DNA from: Microbacterium invictum
Lineage (GTDB): Bacteria > Actinomycetota > Actinomycetes > Actinomycetales > Microbacteriaceae
Length of the DNA: 64,000 nt
Direction: 5' to 3'
NCBI RefSeq assembly: GCF_034421375.1
Contig: NZ_CP139779.1
Coordinates: 3,466,055 to 3,530,054, forward strand
Shown in pieces: positions 8,610 to 16,864 of the stretch. Within the stretch, counting starts at the first letter, position 1. Each line of letters opens with the position of its first letter. The notes beneath the pieces are model-generated. The model saw only the letters and a program-made list of their open reading frames with translations, did not search any database and was not told the origin of the DNA. A program made the translations under genes and the position numbers.

Positions 8610-8711
8610 GCACGCGCCGGCCGCCCGCGACGCCTGGGAAACCGCGGTGCAGAGTCGCTGGGGTTGCCGTATCGCGTTGACGTGCCGGCGGGCGACCGGT
8701 TCGATCGAGTC

Positions 8712-9197
8712 ATGAGCCGCCCCGCCTCCCCCGCCGTCCGTCGCACGGTATCGACCGCTGTGTTCCTGCTGGGCGCGCTCTACACCGGCCTCGTCCTCTG
8801 GGTCACGCTTCGCCCGCTGCCGTGGGCGACGGAAGGGTCGGAGGCGCGGTGGGGCATCCTCAACCCGGCGGCCTGGACCGATGAAGCGGCCTGGACCGAC
8901 GGGCGGAGCCTCGAGATCGTGCTCAACGTCCTGATGTTCGTGCCGATCGGGGTCGCGACCGGCCTGCTCCTGCGAGGTGTGCTCGCGCTCGCACTGCCGC
9001 TCCTTCTCACCCTCGGGATCGAGCTGGCGCAGATCCCCCTCGACCGCATCTCGCACCCGCGGGACCTCCTCGCCAACGGGCTGGGCGCCGTCGTCGGTGT
9101 GGCGGTGGCGGCCGTCATCCGTCGTCACCCCGCCTGGCCCGGCCGGGCACGGCGTCAGTCGAACGTGTCCGTCCAACAAGCGATGTCGACCCCGTGA
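8712..9197 (+). CDS. VanZ family membrane protein
   Basis: The 161-aa protein has four hydrophobic segments and the VanZ-like signatures LYTGLVLWVTLRPLPW, LNVLMFVPIGVATGLLLRG and TLGIELAQIPLDRISHPRDL with DLLANGLGAVVG. VanZ proteins confer low-level teicoplanin resistance in some Gram-positives, but most are of unknown function. ATG 8712 was chosen because homologues start just before the first helix; the longer frame would add a charged extension. The 3' end overlaps the convergent PCD/VOC gene by 43 bp. Confidence 0.85.
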   Translation: MSRPASPAVRRTVSTAVFLLGALYTGLVLWVTLRPLPWATEGSEARWGILNPAAWTDEAAWTDGRSLEIVLNVLMFVPIGVATGLLLRGVLALALPLLLTLGIELAQIPLDRISHPRDLLANGLGAVVGVAVAAVIRRHPAWPGRARRQSNVSVQQAMSTP

Positions 9198-9826
9198 TTG
9201 TCGGGCGAGGCGAGCGACCACCATCGCGGTGCGTACGAGTCATCGGCCAGTCTCCCGCCGGCGGCGAGCGCCGCGTCCACCCGCGCCCGCGCCTGATCGG
9301 CGGGAACGAACACGTCGAAGTGCGTCCGCCCGCGACCCGGAGCATCGCCGGTGATCGGATTGAACGCCAGCGGCGGTCCTGCGCGTAACGGGTCGACCGC
9401 GTCGGTGTCGCCGAGCGGGTCGTAGCCGAGCGCCGCCAGGAAGAACGGTCGCGAGTCCACTCCGGAGTGCTGCGCGACGTAGACGCCGACGGTCTGCACG
9501 AGCGACGGATCGGCGACGAGCCCCCGCTGCGTCGCCGCCGCAGAGACCGCAGCGGCGAAAGCCGGGCAGCGCGCGGGGATGCCGTCGAGATCGCGGTACG
9601 GCACCCGGACGACGACCGCTTCCGGACGGAGGTCGATGTCGGGAAGGATGCCGAACCGCTCAGCGGCGTCGAGGATGTCGCCCACGAGTGCAGCGGTGTC
9701 GCGCAGCGAGGGCGAGCGCCAGACCGCCTGCGGGCCCGTGCTGGTCACCCGCCACTGTGCGACATCCGTCGCCGCGTGAAAGGCCGCCGGTGTGATCGTG
9801 CCGGTCCGGCCGTCGTCGTCGGTCAT
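9155..9826 (-). CDS. PCD-like / VOC fusion protein
   Basis: The 223-aa product appears to fuse two small folds. Residues about 20-100 (WRVTSTGPQAVWRSPSLRD, FGILPDIDLRPEAVVVRVPY, FAAAVSAAATQRGL) follow the layout of pterin-4a-carbinolamine dehydratase. The usual HHPD motif reads GILPDIDL, so the catalytic histidines are absent. Residues about 115-223 form a glyoxalase-like (VOC) half-domain with FFLAALGYDPLGDTDAV, RTHFDVFVPADQARARVDAAL and PDNHGVDIACW. Similar two-part proteins occur in Actinobacteria. No reaction can be assigned. Confidence 0.7.
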   Translation of the reverse strand: MTDDDGRTGTITPAAFHAATDVAQWRVTSTGPQAVWRSPSLRDTAALVGDILDAAERFGILPDIDLRPEAVVVRVPYRDLDGIPARCPAFAAAVSAAATQRGLVADPSLVQTVGVYVAQHSGVDSRPFFLAALGYDPLGDTDAVDPLRAGPPLAFNPITGDAPGRGRTHFDVFVPADQARARVDAALAAGGRLADDSYAPRWWSLASPDNHGVDIACWTDTFD

Positions 9827-9883
9827 GTTCCTCCCCCGCCCGGGCCGCGCCCGGCTCGCGATCTCACCAAGGACGGGCTCACG

Positions 9884-10504
9884 CTACTCCGAAGCCCGGA
9901 CGATGGCGCCGTTCCGGGGCATCGATCCGGCGAACCTGATCGGTCGCGCGCGAGCGCGCGTGGGGTCGAGATCGTCCATCGCCTGGACGTGCAGATGCGG
10001 CTCGGTGCTGTTCCCGGAGTTGCCGCAGCCGGCGATCGCATCTCCGATGCCGACGTCCCGGCCCGCGGTCACCGTGATGCTCGACGCCGCGAGGTGGCAG
10101 AGGGCGACGACCGCGTCTCCGGCCTGGATGATCACGTGGTTTCCCGCCAGCGTCCGCCACCCCGCGGCGACGCGTCGTCGTTGGGTCACCGCATAGGCGA
10201 TCGACCGCAACCCCCGGTGGGCGGGATGATCCGGCTCCCCGTCATGCACGTCGACGACGGTTCCGGCGACCGGCGAGAGGATCGGGCGCCCGAATCCGGG
10301 GAACGCCTCGGCGGGCTCGGTGCGCAGGAGCGATCGCAGGGTGAACGGGGCGGAGCGACCGTCAGGGCCGACCGGGACGAAGTCGATCGCGAACGACGAT
10401 GCGAACGCGCGCGTGCCGTGGCTGGGCACCCGATCGGCGGGGCTGTTCTGCACGCGCCAGCACCCTTCGAAGGGGTAGGCCAGCTCGACGACGTCGTCCA
10501 TCAC
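9884..10504 (-). CDS. M23-family (LytM-type) metallopeptidase domain protein
   Basis: The 206-aa product shows the peptidase M23 zinc-site order: SHGTRAFASSFAIDFV (H..D), a beta strand with GNHVIIQAGDAVVALCHL, and EPHLHVQ (HxH, about residue 180). No signal peptide or membrane anchor is seen, which is unusual for a cell-wall endopeptidase and suggests a cytoplasmic member with another substrate or role. The start overlaps the stop of the MerR-HEAT regulator by 4 nt (10501-10504), so the pair is translationally coupled. The upstream HEAT gene makes it a three-gene unit. Confidence 0.82.
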   Translation of the reverse strand: MMDDVVELAYPFEGCWRVQNSPADRVPSHGTRAFASSFAIDFVPVGPDGRSAPFTLRSLLRTEPAEAFPGFGRPILSPVAGTVVDVHDGEPDHPAHRGLRSIAYAVTQRRRVAAGWRTLAGNHVIIQAGDAVVALCHLAASSITVTAGRDVGIGDAIAGCGNSGNSTEPHLHVQAMDDLDPTRARARPIRFAGSMPRNGAIVRASE

Positions 10505-11595
10505 GCGACAGTATCCGAGGGGGCTGGGCCATCCGAGGGGTCTGGGCCGGCCGAGGGGGCTGGGCCGGCCGAGGGGGCTGGGCCGGATCCCCTCTCGGCC
10601 GGGTGCGGGGCGCGGCGGGACAACAGGGCGCGCGCCGTCAGGGCCGTACCGCGGTCATCGTCGTCGAGGAGCGCCGTCAACGCCACGACCGCCTCTGACC
10701 CGGGGATCATTCCGAGCGCGGCCGCCACCCGCCGGCGGGTGTGCGGATCGGCGTCCTCCAGCACGGCGACCAGGGCGGTGACCGCCACTCGGGCGAGATC
10801 CCGGTCGCGCACGAGGCTCACGAGGACGTCGGCTGCGGCGACATCATCCGCTCCGGCGCGGATGAGATCGACGAGGCGCGGCAGGGCCGCCGGGTCTCCG
10901 AGTCGCCCGCGGGTCAGGATGGCCCGTGCGCGCACCCGTGGGTCGTCGCTGTCGTCCGCCGCGGCGATCGCCTCTCGCGCGGCGGGGCTGCCGATCTTCT
11001 CGAGCGCATCGAGGGCGCGTCGTCGTGAGAGCTCGTCGGGCGCATAGAGCGCCTGCACGAGCGCGGGGAGCGCGGCGTCACCGATGCGCGAGAGCGCCCA
11101 CTGCAGCGCCCCGGCCGCGTCGGCGTGCGGTTCGCGCAGGAGCGCGGCGACCAGCACGGTGGCATCCTGATCGGTGGCCCCTCTCGTCAGCGCGGTGCGC
11201 TGTCGCTGCGACGGGGCGGGGCTCTCCAGATCCCGGATGAGCCCGACGGTGTGAAGGACATCTGTCCAGGACCGCGGCTGGGAGTCGTTCACCGCACGAA
11301 GCCGGGCGACGAGCTCTTCCGTGCGGGCGATGCTCTCCTCGGCCCGCGCGATGACCTGTGCGATCAATCGGGACGGGTCGAAGGCGGCATCGTCGAGCAC
11401 CTCGGCGATCTGCGAAAGAGACAGCCCGAGAGAGCGCAGCGCTTCAACATGCAGGAGACGCTCGAGGTCGGCCTCGGTGTACGAGCGGTAGTTGCCCATG
11501 GTCCGTCCGGTCGGGGTCACCACTCCGATGCGGTCGTAGTGGCGCAGCATCCGGGTGCTGAGTCCCGACTGCCGCGCCACCTCGCCGATGAGCAC
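10501..11595 (-). CDS. MerR-family regulator fused to HEAT repeats
   Basis: The 364-aa protein starts with a MerR winged helix (MLIGEVARQSGLSTRMLRHYDRIGVV... NYRSYTEADLERLLHVEALRSLG, residues 1-65) and a dimerisation coil to about residue 105. Instead of a small ligand domain it carries HEAT-type repeats: LVAALLREPHADAAGALQWALSRIG, LVQALYAPDELSRRRALDALEKIG, AIAAADDSDDPRVRARAILTRG and others to about residue 325. The C-terminus is a degenerate PAPSAG repeat. HEAT repeats usually bind protein partners, so the effector may be a protein. The neighbouring HEAT and M23 proteins are candidates. Confidence 0.88.
   Translation of the reverse strand: MLIGEVARQSGLSTRMLRHYDRIGVVTPTGRTMGNYRSYTEADLERLLHVEALRSLGLSLSQIAEVLDDAAFDPSRLIAQVIARAEESIARTEELVARLRAVNDSQPRSWTDVLHTVGLIRDLESPAPSQRQRTALTRGATDQDATVLVAALLREPHADAAGALQWALSRIGDAALPALVQALYAPDELSRRRALDALEKIGSPAAREAIAAADDSDDPRVRARAILTRGRLGDPAALPRLVDLIRAGADDVAAADVLVSLVRDRDLARVAVTALVAVLEDADPHTRRRVAAALGMIPGSEAVVALTALLDDDDRGTALTARALLSRRAPHPAERGSGPAPSAGPAPSAGPDPSDGPAPSDTVA
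10517..10590. repeat. 18-bp in-frame minisatellite in the MerR-HEAT gene
   Basis: About four copies of an 18-base unit, consensus CTGGGCCGGCCGAGGGGG on the + strand, encode the C-terminal repeats PAPSAG / PDPSDG of the regulator. The unit length keeps the frame open, so copy-number change would alter tail length without breaking the gene. Confidence 0.8.
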
Positions 11596-11597
11596 GC

Positions 11598-12266
11598 CTA
11601 CTCCGCCGAGGGCGCTGCGCGCAACGCGACGGCACGCTTGGCCTCGTGGACCGCGGATTCGAACGACTCGTCGGGGTCGTCGATCAGGGCGACGGTCGCC
11701 AGAGCATGCGCGCTGATCGCCTCATCCGAGGATCGAGCCGCCCTCTCGACGCTCGCCCGGGCCGGGTCGCCGAGCGCGGCGAGCGCACGACTGAGCCGCC
11801 GCTGCGTCTCCGCATCGCCTCGGCCGAACTGTGCGGTGAGGCTCGCCGCCAACGCCGCCTCGGATCCCGCGGGCACGAGCCCTGCGGCCGCGCGCCAGGC
11901 GGCAGCGGCGACCTCGTCGTCGGGATCGGCGAGGAGTGCCGGGGTGATCGCGGGCCAGGTGGCGGGATCGGCGATCTTCGAGAGCGTGTGCAGGGCCTGA
12001 CTCCGCGCCTGGGCGACGTCGGATTGGAGCTGGGGCACCAGCGCATCGAGTGTCTGGGCCCGATCCTGCCGCACGAGCGCCCACGTCAGCATGTCGCGGA
12101 CGAAGAAGTCGGGTTCGACCGCGCAACGATCGACGAGCACGTCGATCCAGGCCGGATCGGGGTGGGTTCCCGCCGTCAGCGCCGCCTGCAGACGCCGCGA
12201 CGCATCGGTCACGGCGAGCGCCGCCCGCAGGTTCGTCGCTCGCTGATGTTCTGTCGTATCTGTCAT
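11598..12266 (-). CDS. HEAT-repeat protein
   Basis: A 222-aa, all-helical protein composed of HEAT-like repeats. Examples are VRDMLTWALVRQDRAQTLDALVPQLQ, ARSQALHTLSKIADPATWPAI (each shown in part) and DDEVAAAAWRAAAGLVP. ATG 12266 was chosen because GGAGGT lies five bases upstream; the ORF could extend 5 codons further. It ends two bases before the MerR-HEAT gene and shares its repeat style, so the two may have arisen by duplication or may interact. No enzyme motif is present; a scaffold or partner role is inferred. Confidence 0.82.
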   Translation of the reverse strand: MTDTTEHQRATNLRAALAVTDASRRLQAALTAGTHPDPAWIDVLVDRCAVEPDFFVRDMLTWALVRQDRAQTLDALVPQLQSDVAQARSQALHTLSKIADPATWPAITPALLADPDDEVAAAAWRAAAGLVPAGSEAALAASLTAQFGRGDAETQRRLSRALAALGDPARASVERAARSSDEAISAHALATVALIDDPDESFESAVHEAKRAVALRAAPSAE

Positions 12267-12323
12267 GTGCGACCTCCGCACCCAGTCGACACCCTGTCAC
12301 AGTGAGAAGGTCAAGCGCACCGA

Positions 12324-13202
12324 TCAGTCGACGGTCGCGAAGACCGCGTTCCGCCAGGGGTCGTCGAAAGAGAGTCCCCGGCCGTCGTCGCGCACCGCGA
12401 CGCCGTGGTGGCGCAGACGCTCACCGAGTTCGCCGAGGTCGTCGGCACCGGGGAGCACAAGGTCGACGCGCCCGAGCCCGAGCGCCGGCATGCGCGGGCC
12501 GGCACCGCGCGAGTTCCATACGTTCATCGCCATGTGGTGGTGGTAGCCGCCCGCGCTGACGAAGAGGGCCGAATCCCGGAAGGCGGCGGTCTCGGCGAAA
12601 CCGAGCCCATCGACGTAGAACGCCCGCGCGCCGGCGATGTCGCCCACCGACAGATGTACGTGCCCTACCGCGGCGGCATCACGCGCGGTCGCGCCCGCCG
12701 CCGCATCCTCCGTCAGATGCTCGCGAAGGAACCCGTTGGGGTCGAGGAAGAGCGTTCCCATCTCGATGCGTCCGTGGGTCCACGACCACTCGGTGCGCTC
12801 CCGATCCCAGTACAGCTCGATGCCGTTTCCCTCGGGGTCGGTGAAGTAGAACGCCTGGCTGACCAGGTGATCGGCGCTGCCGGTGAAGGTCTGCGGCGCC
12901 TGACGCGCCACCGAGTACACCGCGGCGGCGAGCGCCGCCTGCGATTCGAACAGGATGGCCGTGTGGTACAGCCCGGCAGCACCCTGCGGCGCATGACGGA
13001 GCTCGGGCGCATGGACGAGGATGACGATGGGTCGCCCCGCGCGCCCGAGAGTGACGGTGTCGCCCTCGGCGCTCAGCACCTCGAGGGTCACGACATCGCG
13101 GTAGAACCACGTCATTCCGTCGAGGTCGCCGACGAGAAGGGTCACCGGGCCCATCGCCGTATCGTCGGCGATGAGGGAAGAGGTCTGGCCCGCGGCATCC
13201 AT
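12324..13202 (-). CDS. Two-domain VOC protein, catechol 2,3-dioxygenase-like (CatE type)
   Basis: The 292-aa protein has two tandem vicinal-oxygen-chelate modules. The first has GPVTLLVGDLDGMTWFYRDV and GLYHTAILFES; the second has VGHVHLSVGDIAGARAFYVD and GGYHHHMAMNVWNSRG. A metal-binding glutamate is likely in NGIELYWDRERTEW. This matches the CatE-like extradiol dioxygenase family. The ring substrate is unknown and no ring-cleavage pathway genes are adjacent. The start at 13202 (MDAAGQ) fits the first VOC strand; a longer 27-residue arginine-rich extension is possible but unlikely. Confidence 0.82.
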   Translation of the reverse strand: MDAAGQTSSLIADDTAMGPVTLLVGDLDGMTWFYRDVVTLEVLSAEGDTVTLGRAGRPIVILVHAPELRHAPQGAAGLYHTAILFESQAALAAAVYSVARQAPQTFTGSADHLVSQAFYFTDPEGNGIELYWDRERTEWSWTHGRIEMGTLFLDPNGFLREHLTEDAAAGATARDAAAVGHVHLSVGDIAGARAFYVDGLGFAETAAFRDSALFVSAGGYHHHMAMNVWNSRGAGPRMPALGLGRVDLVLPGADDLGELGERLRHHGVAVRDDGRGLSFDDPWRNAVFATVD

Positions 13203-13377
13203 GTGCTGTTCAACCCTCGCGGGCGGGCCGGCATTCCTCCGGGGCGCTCGCGCTGCGTCGCCGCGAACTCCCCAAGAACCCATATCGAAACCGCGCCCGA
13301 TGTGTCTACTGTCGTCTCAGGTGCGCGCCCCGATGACCGCGCCGCCCACCCAGGCACTCGATGAAGAGGAGACCCGC

Positions 13378-14373
13378 ATGAAGAAGCTCATCAATGCCCC
13401 CGCCACGGTGCTCGCTGACGCGCTGCGAGGGGTGGAAGCCGCCCATCCCGAACTCGAGGTCGACCACGAGAACCGCCTGGTCCTGCGGCCGACCGCCGGC
13501 ACCGAAGGCCAGGTCGCGCTCGTCTCGGGCGGCGGCTCGGGCCACGAGCCGTTGCACAGCGGTTTCGTCGGCCCGGGCATGCTCGCCGCCGCCTGCGCGG
13601 GCGAGATCTTCACCTCGCCCACCCCCGACCAGATGCTCGCCGCGGCGACGAAGGTGAACACCGGCGCCGGGGTGCTCTTCATCGTGAAGAACTACACCGG
13701 AGACGTGCTGAACTTCGAGATGGCCGCCGACCTCGCGAAGGACGAGGGGATCGAGACCGCCTCGGTCATCGTCGCAGACGACGTCGCCGTGCAGGACTCG
13801 ACCTGGACCGCCGGGCGCCGTGGCATCGGCGGCACCGTCATCGTCGAGAAGGTCGCCGGCGCCGCCGCGGCCGAAGGCCGCTCGCTCGCCGAGGTCGCCG
13901 AAGTCGCCGAGAAGGTCTCGAAGGCGAGCCGCTCCATGGGCGTCGCCCTCACCAGCTGCACCGTCCCGGCGGCGGGCAAGCCGAGCTTCGACCTGCCCGA
14001 GGACGAGATCGAGATGGGCGTCGGCATCCACGGCGAGCCGGGGCGCAAGCGCGTGCCGCTCGCGAGCGCCCACGACATCGCCGGAGAACTCGTGGCGTCG
14101 ATCACCGACGACCTGGACTTCACCGGCACGCCGGTGATCGCCCTGCTCACCGGTCTCGGCGGCACGCCGCTCATCGAGCTCTACGTCGTCTACGCCGAGG
14201 TCGCCGCAGCGTTGAAGGAGCGCGGCATCGAGGTCGCCCGGTCGCTCGTCGGCGATTACATCACGAGCCTCGACATGGCGGGATGCTCGCTGACGCTGAC
14301 CCAGGCGGACGACGAGACGCTACGCCTCTGGGATGCCCCCGTGAACACCACAGGCCTGCGGTGGGGGGCCTGA
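13378..14373 (+). CDS. dhaK: PTS-dependent dihydroxyacetone kinase, substrate-binding subunit DhaK
   Basis: The 331-aa subunit binds dihydroxyacetone covalently through a histidine. The family start MKKLINAP, the substrate loop SGGGSGHEPLHSGFVG, KNYTGDVLNFEMA and the active-site region GVGIHGEPGRKR (His about residue 218) are all present. Length is normal. It is first of dhaK-dhaL-dhaM with gaps of 1 and -4 bp, a complete PTS-type kinase in which phosphate flows EI-HPr-DhaM-DhaL-DHA. No dhaR or dhaS regulator is adjacent. Glycerol or dihydroxyacetone use is the likely role. Confidence 0.97.
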   Translation: MKKLINAPATVLADALRGVEAAHPELEVDHENRLVLRPTAGTEGQVALVSGGGSGHEPLHSGFVGPGMLAAACAGEIFTSPTPDQMLAAATKVNTGAGVLFIVKNYTGDVLNFEMAADLAKDEGIETASVIVADDVAVQDSTWTAGRRGIGGTVIVEKVAGAAAAEGRSLAEVAEVAEKVSKASRSMGVALTSCTVPAAGKPSFDLPEDEIEMGVGIHGEPGRKRVPLASAHDIAGELVASITDDLDFTGTPVIALLTGLGGTPLIELYVVYAEVAAALKERGIEVARSLVGDYITSLDMAGCSLTLTQADDETLRLWDAPVNTTGLRWGA

Positions 14374-14374
14374 G

Positions 14375-15022
14375 ATGACGGATGCCGTCACCACTGCCGC
14401 GCTCGGCGACTGGATCCGTCGAGCCGCCGCCGCGCTGAGCGAGAACGCCGACTACCTCACCCAGCTCGACTCGGCGATCGGCGACGCCGACCACGGCACC
14501 AACATGAACCGGGGGTTCACCGCGGTGACGGCGAAGCTCGAGGCGAGCAAGTCCGCCGACATCCCGGCCCTGTTCAAGACCGTCGGGATGACGCTCATCT
14601 CGTCGGTCGGCGGGGCGAGCGGGCCGCTCTACGGCACCCTGTTCCTCGAGATGGGCAAGAATGCGCCCGCCGGCGGGGAGATGAGCGCGGGCGACCTCGA
14701 GACAGCGCTGCGCGCGGGGGTCGCCGGTGTGGTCGCGCGCGGGCACGCCGAGGCAGGCGACAAGACGATGATCGATGCGTTCGATCCGGCCGTCGAGGCG
14801 CTGTCGGCCTCGGTGGCCGCGGGCGGGTCGGCGGCCGATGCGGTCACGGCGGCGGCCGAGGCGGCGAAGAAGGGATCGGATGCCACCGAGCCGCTCGTCG
14901 CACGCAAGGGGCGCGCCTCGTATCTCGGTGAGCGCAGCGCCGGGCACATCGACCCCGGTTCGGTCTCGGCCACGATCCTGCTGAGGACGCTCGCCGAGGC
15001 GTTGAAGGAGTCTGCCGGGTGA
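14375..15022 (+). CDS. dhaL: Dihydroxyacetone kinase ADP-binding subunit DhaL
   Basis: The 215-aa nucleotide subunit of the PTS-type dihydroxyacetone kinase. The Mg-ADP-binding aspartates are in LDSAIGDADHGTNMNRGF (about residues 32-48), followed by SSVGGASGPLYGTLFLEM and the C-terminal lid GRASYLGERSAGHIDPGS. ADP stays bound and is rephosphorylated by DhaM. It starts one base after the dhaK stop and overlaps the dhaM GTG by four bases, so the three subunits are made together. Confidence 0.97.
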   Translation: MTDAVTTAALGDWIRRAAAALSENADYLTQLDSAIGDADHGTNMNRGFTAVTAKLEASKSADIPALFKTVGMTLISSVGGASGPLYGTLFLEMGKNAPAGGEMSAGDLETALRAGVAGVVARGHAEAGDKTMIDAFDPAVEALSASVAAGGSAADAVTAAAEAAKKGSDATEPLVARKGRASYLGERSAGHIDPGSVSATILLRTLAEALKESAG

Positions 15023-15759
15023 TCGGTTTCGTCGTCGTCTCGCACAGCCGCGCGCTCGCGGAGGCCGCGGTCGACCTCGCGATGCAGATGGTGCACGACG
15101 ATCCGCCGCCGGTGCGGATCGCCTCCGGCGCGATGGGCGGGTTCGGCACCGACGCCGCCGCGATCGCTGAGGCGATCGACGAGCTGTCGGACGCCGATGG
15201 AGTCCTCGTCATGACCGACCTGGGGTCGGCGGTGCTGAGCGCCGAGCTCGCCCTCGACCTTCGGGAGTCGACGCAGCCGGTGCGCATCAGCGACGGGCCG
15301 TTCGTCGAGGGCATGACGGCGGGCATCGTGCGGGCCCTTTCGGGCGCCACGCTCGACGAGGTGGCCGCCGAGGCGCGGGGGGCGCTGGCGGCGAAGCGGC
15401 GGGACGACGGCGCGGAGTCCGCGGCGCCGGCGGCGCCGCCGGCGGGCGAAACCCCGTCCGCCGATGCGCCGGCTCCCGGTCGTGTGGTCGCCGAGGAGAC
15501 CCTCGTCAACGAGGTCGGCCTGCACTCCCGGCCTGCGGCGACCCTGGTGCGCAGTGTGAGGACGTTCACGGCCGACATCCGGATCTCCAACGCCACCTCG
15601 GGAGCGGGGCCGGTGAAGGCCAACAGCATGGTGGGCCTGCTGTCGCTCGGCGCAGCGAAGGGCGACACCCTGCGGATCGAGGCGGACGGCCCGGACGCCG
15701 AGCAGGCCGTGGCCGCCCTGCGGGAGCTGGTCAGGGACGGGTTCGGCGAGAACGACTGA
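15019..15759 (+). CDS. dhaM: Dihydroxyacetone kinase phosphotransfer subunit DhaM with fused HPr domain
   Basis: The 246-aa protein begins with an EIIA(mannose)-like domain (MIGFVVVSHSRALAEAAVDL, with active His about residue 9, and MTDLGSAVLSAELALDL). An Ala/Pro-rich linker (residues about 131-160) leads to an HPr domain with VNEVGLHSRPAATLVRSV (active His about 172) and a regulatory serine region KANSMVGLLSLG. This is the DhaM-HPr architecture, shorter than the enterobacterial form that also carries an EI-like domain. It would still need a separate Enzyme I. The start is a GTG inside the end of dhaL. Confidence 0.95.
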   Translation: MIGFVVVSHSRALAEAAVDLAMQMVHDDPPPVRIASGAMGGFGTDAAAIAEAIDELSDADGVLVMTDLGSAVLSAELALDLRESTQPVRISDGPFVEGMTAGIVRALSGATLDEVAAEARGALAAKRRDDGAESAAPAAPPAGETPSADAPAPGRVVAEETLVNEVGLHSRPAATLVRSVRTFTADIRISNATSGAGPVKANSMVGLLSLGAAKGDTLRIEADGPDAEQAVAALRELVRDGFGEND

Positions 15760-15854
15760 GGCGGCGCCGTTCTCGCCGTCGATGATGTCTGGGGTAGATG
15801 ATTAACTGCATCAAGCACTCGAGAGACGTGCATCCTGGAGGACTTGGAGGAGCC

Positions 15855-16037
15855 ATGGCACCCGTACGAGAGATCACGCACGATGCACTCGTTGCTCGCC
15901 GCGAAGCGATCCTCGATCGCCTCAACCTGAGTCGCACTGAGTTCGAGGCCAGAATCGTCGCAGCAGCTCTCACCCCGGAGGAGTGGGATGCAAAGGACGA
16001 ACTCGAGGGGATTGAGTTCCTACTCGGCAATGACTGA
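15855..16037 (+). CDS. Small protein of unknown function, first gene of a two-gene module
   Basis: A 60-aa product (MAPVREITHDALVARREAIL at its start) predicted as two or three helices, with LSRTEFEARIVAAALTPEEWDAK resembling a short helix-turn-helix or antitoxin-like helical bundle. ATG 15855 has GGAGG four bases upstream, so it was chosen over an earlier ATG at 15798. The stop overlaps the ATG of the next gene (TGATG). Base composition is visibly less GC-rich than the neighbours. No family is recognised; small-partner or antitoxin-like roles are only suggestions. Confidence 0.65.
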   Translation: MAPVREITHDALVARREAILDRLNLSRTEFEARIVAAALTPEEWDAKDELEGIEFLLGND

Positions 16038-16759
16038 TGGCAAACCCTGATCTGGATCTGCAGACGCGGTCAGCCGAATTCGCAGATGAGGTTCAGAGCA
16101 CGCTCCGGCAGGTGCTTCCCGGGACCATACGCGTCGTGTCAGTGACGACACCGCATTCTCATCGGTATTGGGTTCGACCCGACGATCCCGCCCACGGCAA
16201 CCGGATTCCGCTCTACGTAGACGGCGACCACCTCGCGGACCTGACGGCGGAAATGTACCTCAGCATGGATCGGCGCGACGAGTATCTCAAGACCGTCTTG
16301 TCCAAAATGGCAGTGCACTCGACACTCGATCGGCAGCCCTTGATGCGCCTTGAGTTCGACGCAGCAATGCACACGACGCCCACCACCCACTGGCATGTGC
16401 ACGCCGAGCGAGGAGCCCTCTCTCACTTGCTCGCTCGATCCCATGCCGTACGGCCAGGCGAAGTGACAGCACCGCATCAGCTCTCATCTCTCCACTTTCC
16501 CGTTGGTGGTGAACGTTTTCGCCCATGTCTTGAGGACTTCTTGCAGTTCCTCATCCAGGAATGCGGCATCGATTCACTCGAGGGCTGGCGTGACGCACTC
16601 GTTGAGGGTCGAGAACGGTGGCGGCGTCGACAGATCAGGGCGGTGACGCGAGATGCCCCAGCGGAGGCAGCCGAGGTGCTCCGTGGCCTTGGTTGGAGGG
16701 TCGAGGAACCGCAAGCTGGGGCTGGGTATGAGAACCTCCGGACCTTGACGACGTGGTGA
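16037..16759 (+). CDS. Hypothetical protein, second gene of a two-gene module
   Basis: A 240-aa soluble protein I cannot assign. Notable stretches are TTPHSHRYWVRPDDPAHGNRIPLYVDG, DAAMHTTPTTHWHVHAERGAL (histidine-rich, WHVHAER) and HFPVGGERFRPCLEDFLQFLI, each given in part. The C-terminus has a basic helix, EGRERWRRRQIRAVTRDAP. Codon use is less GC-biased than in flanking genes, which suggests acquisition. Translation is coupled to the 60-aa gene upstream. The pairing of a small helical protein with a mid-sized one is typical of toxin-antitoxin or small defence modules, but no nuclease or transferase motif is certain. Confidence 0.7.
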   Translation: MANPDLDLQTRSAEFADEVQSTLRQVLPGTIRVVSVTTPHSHRYWVRPDDPAHGNRIPLYVDGDHLADLTAEMYLSMDRRDEYLKTVLSKMAVHSTLDRQPLMRLEFDAAMHTTPTTHWHVHAERGALSHLLARSHAVRPGEVTAPHQLSSLHFPVGGERFRPCLEDFLQFLIQECGIDSLEGWRDALVEGRERWRRRQIRAVTRDAPAEAAEVLRGLGWRVEEPQAGAGYENLRTLTTW

Positions 16760-16864
16760 CACGCCAGACGAACGGGGAGCTGGACGAGCGCAGCACCGGG
16801 CCACGGGCAACAGCGCGGACTGCCCGGCCGTGACCGCGGGAACGCTCGGCGCTACGGTCTGAGC

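Noticed and set aside
9467..11047. 526-codon frame on the + strand
   Set aside because: It runs antisense across three well-supported minus-strand genes and is Arg/Asp/Gly-rich without motifs.
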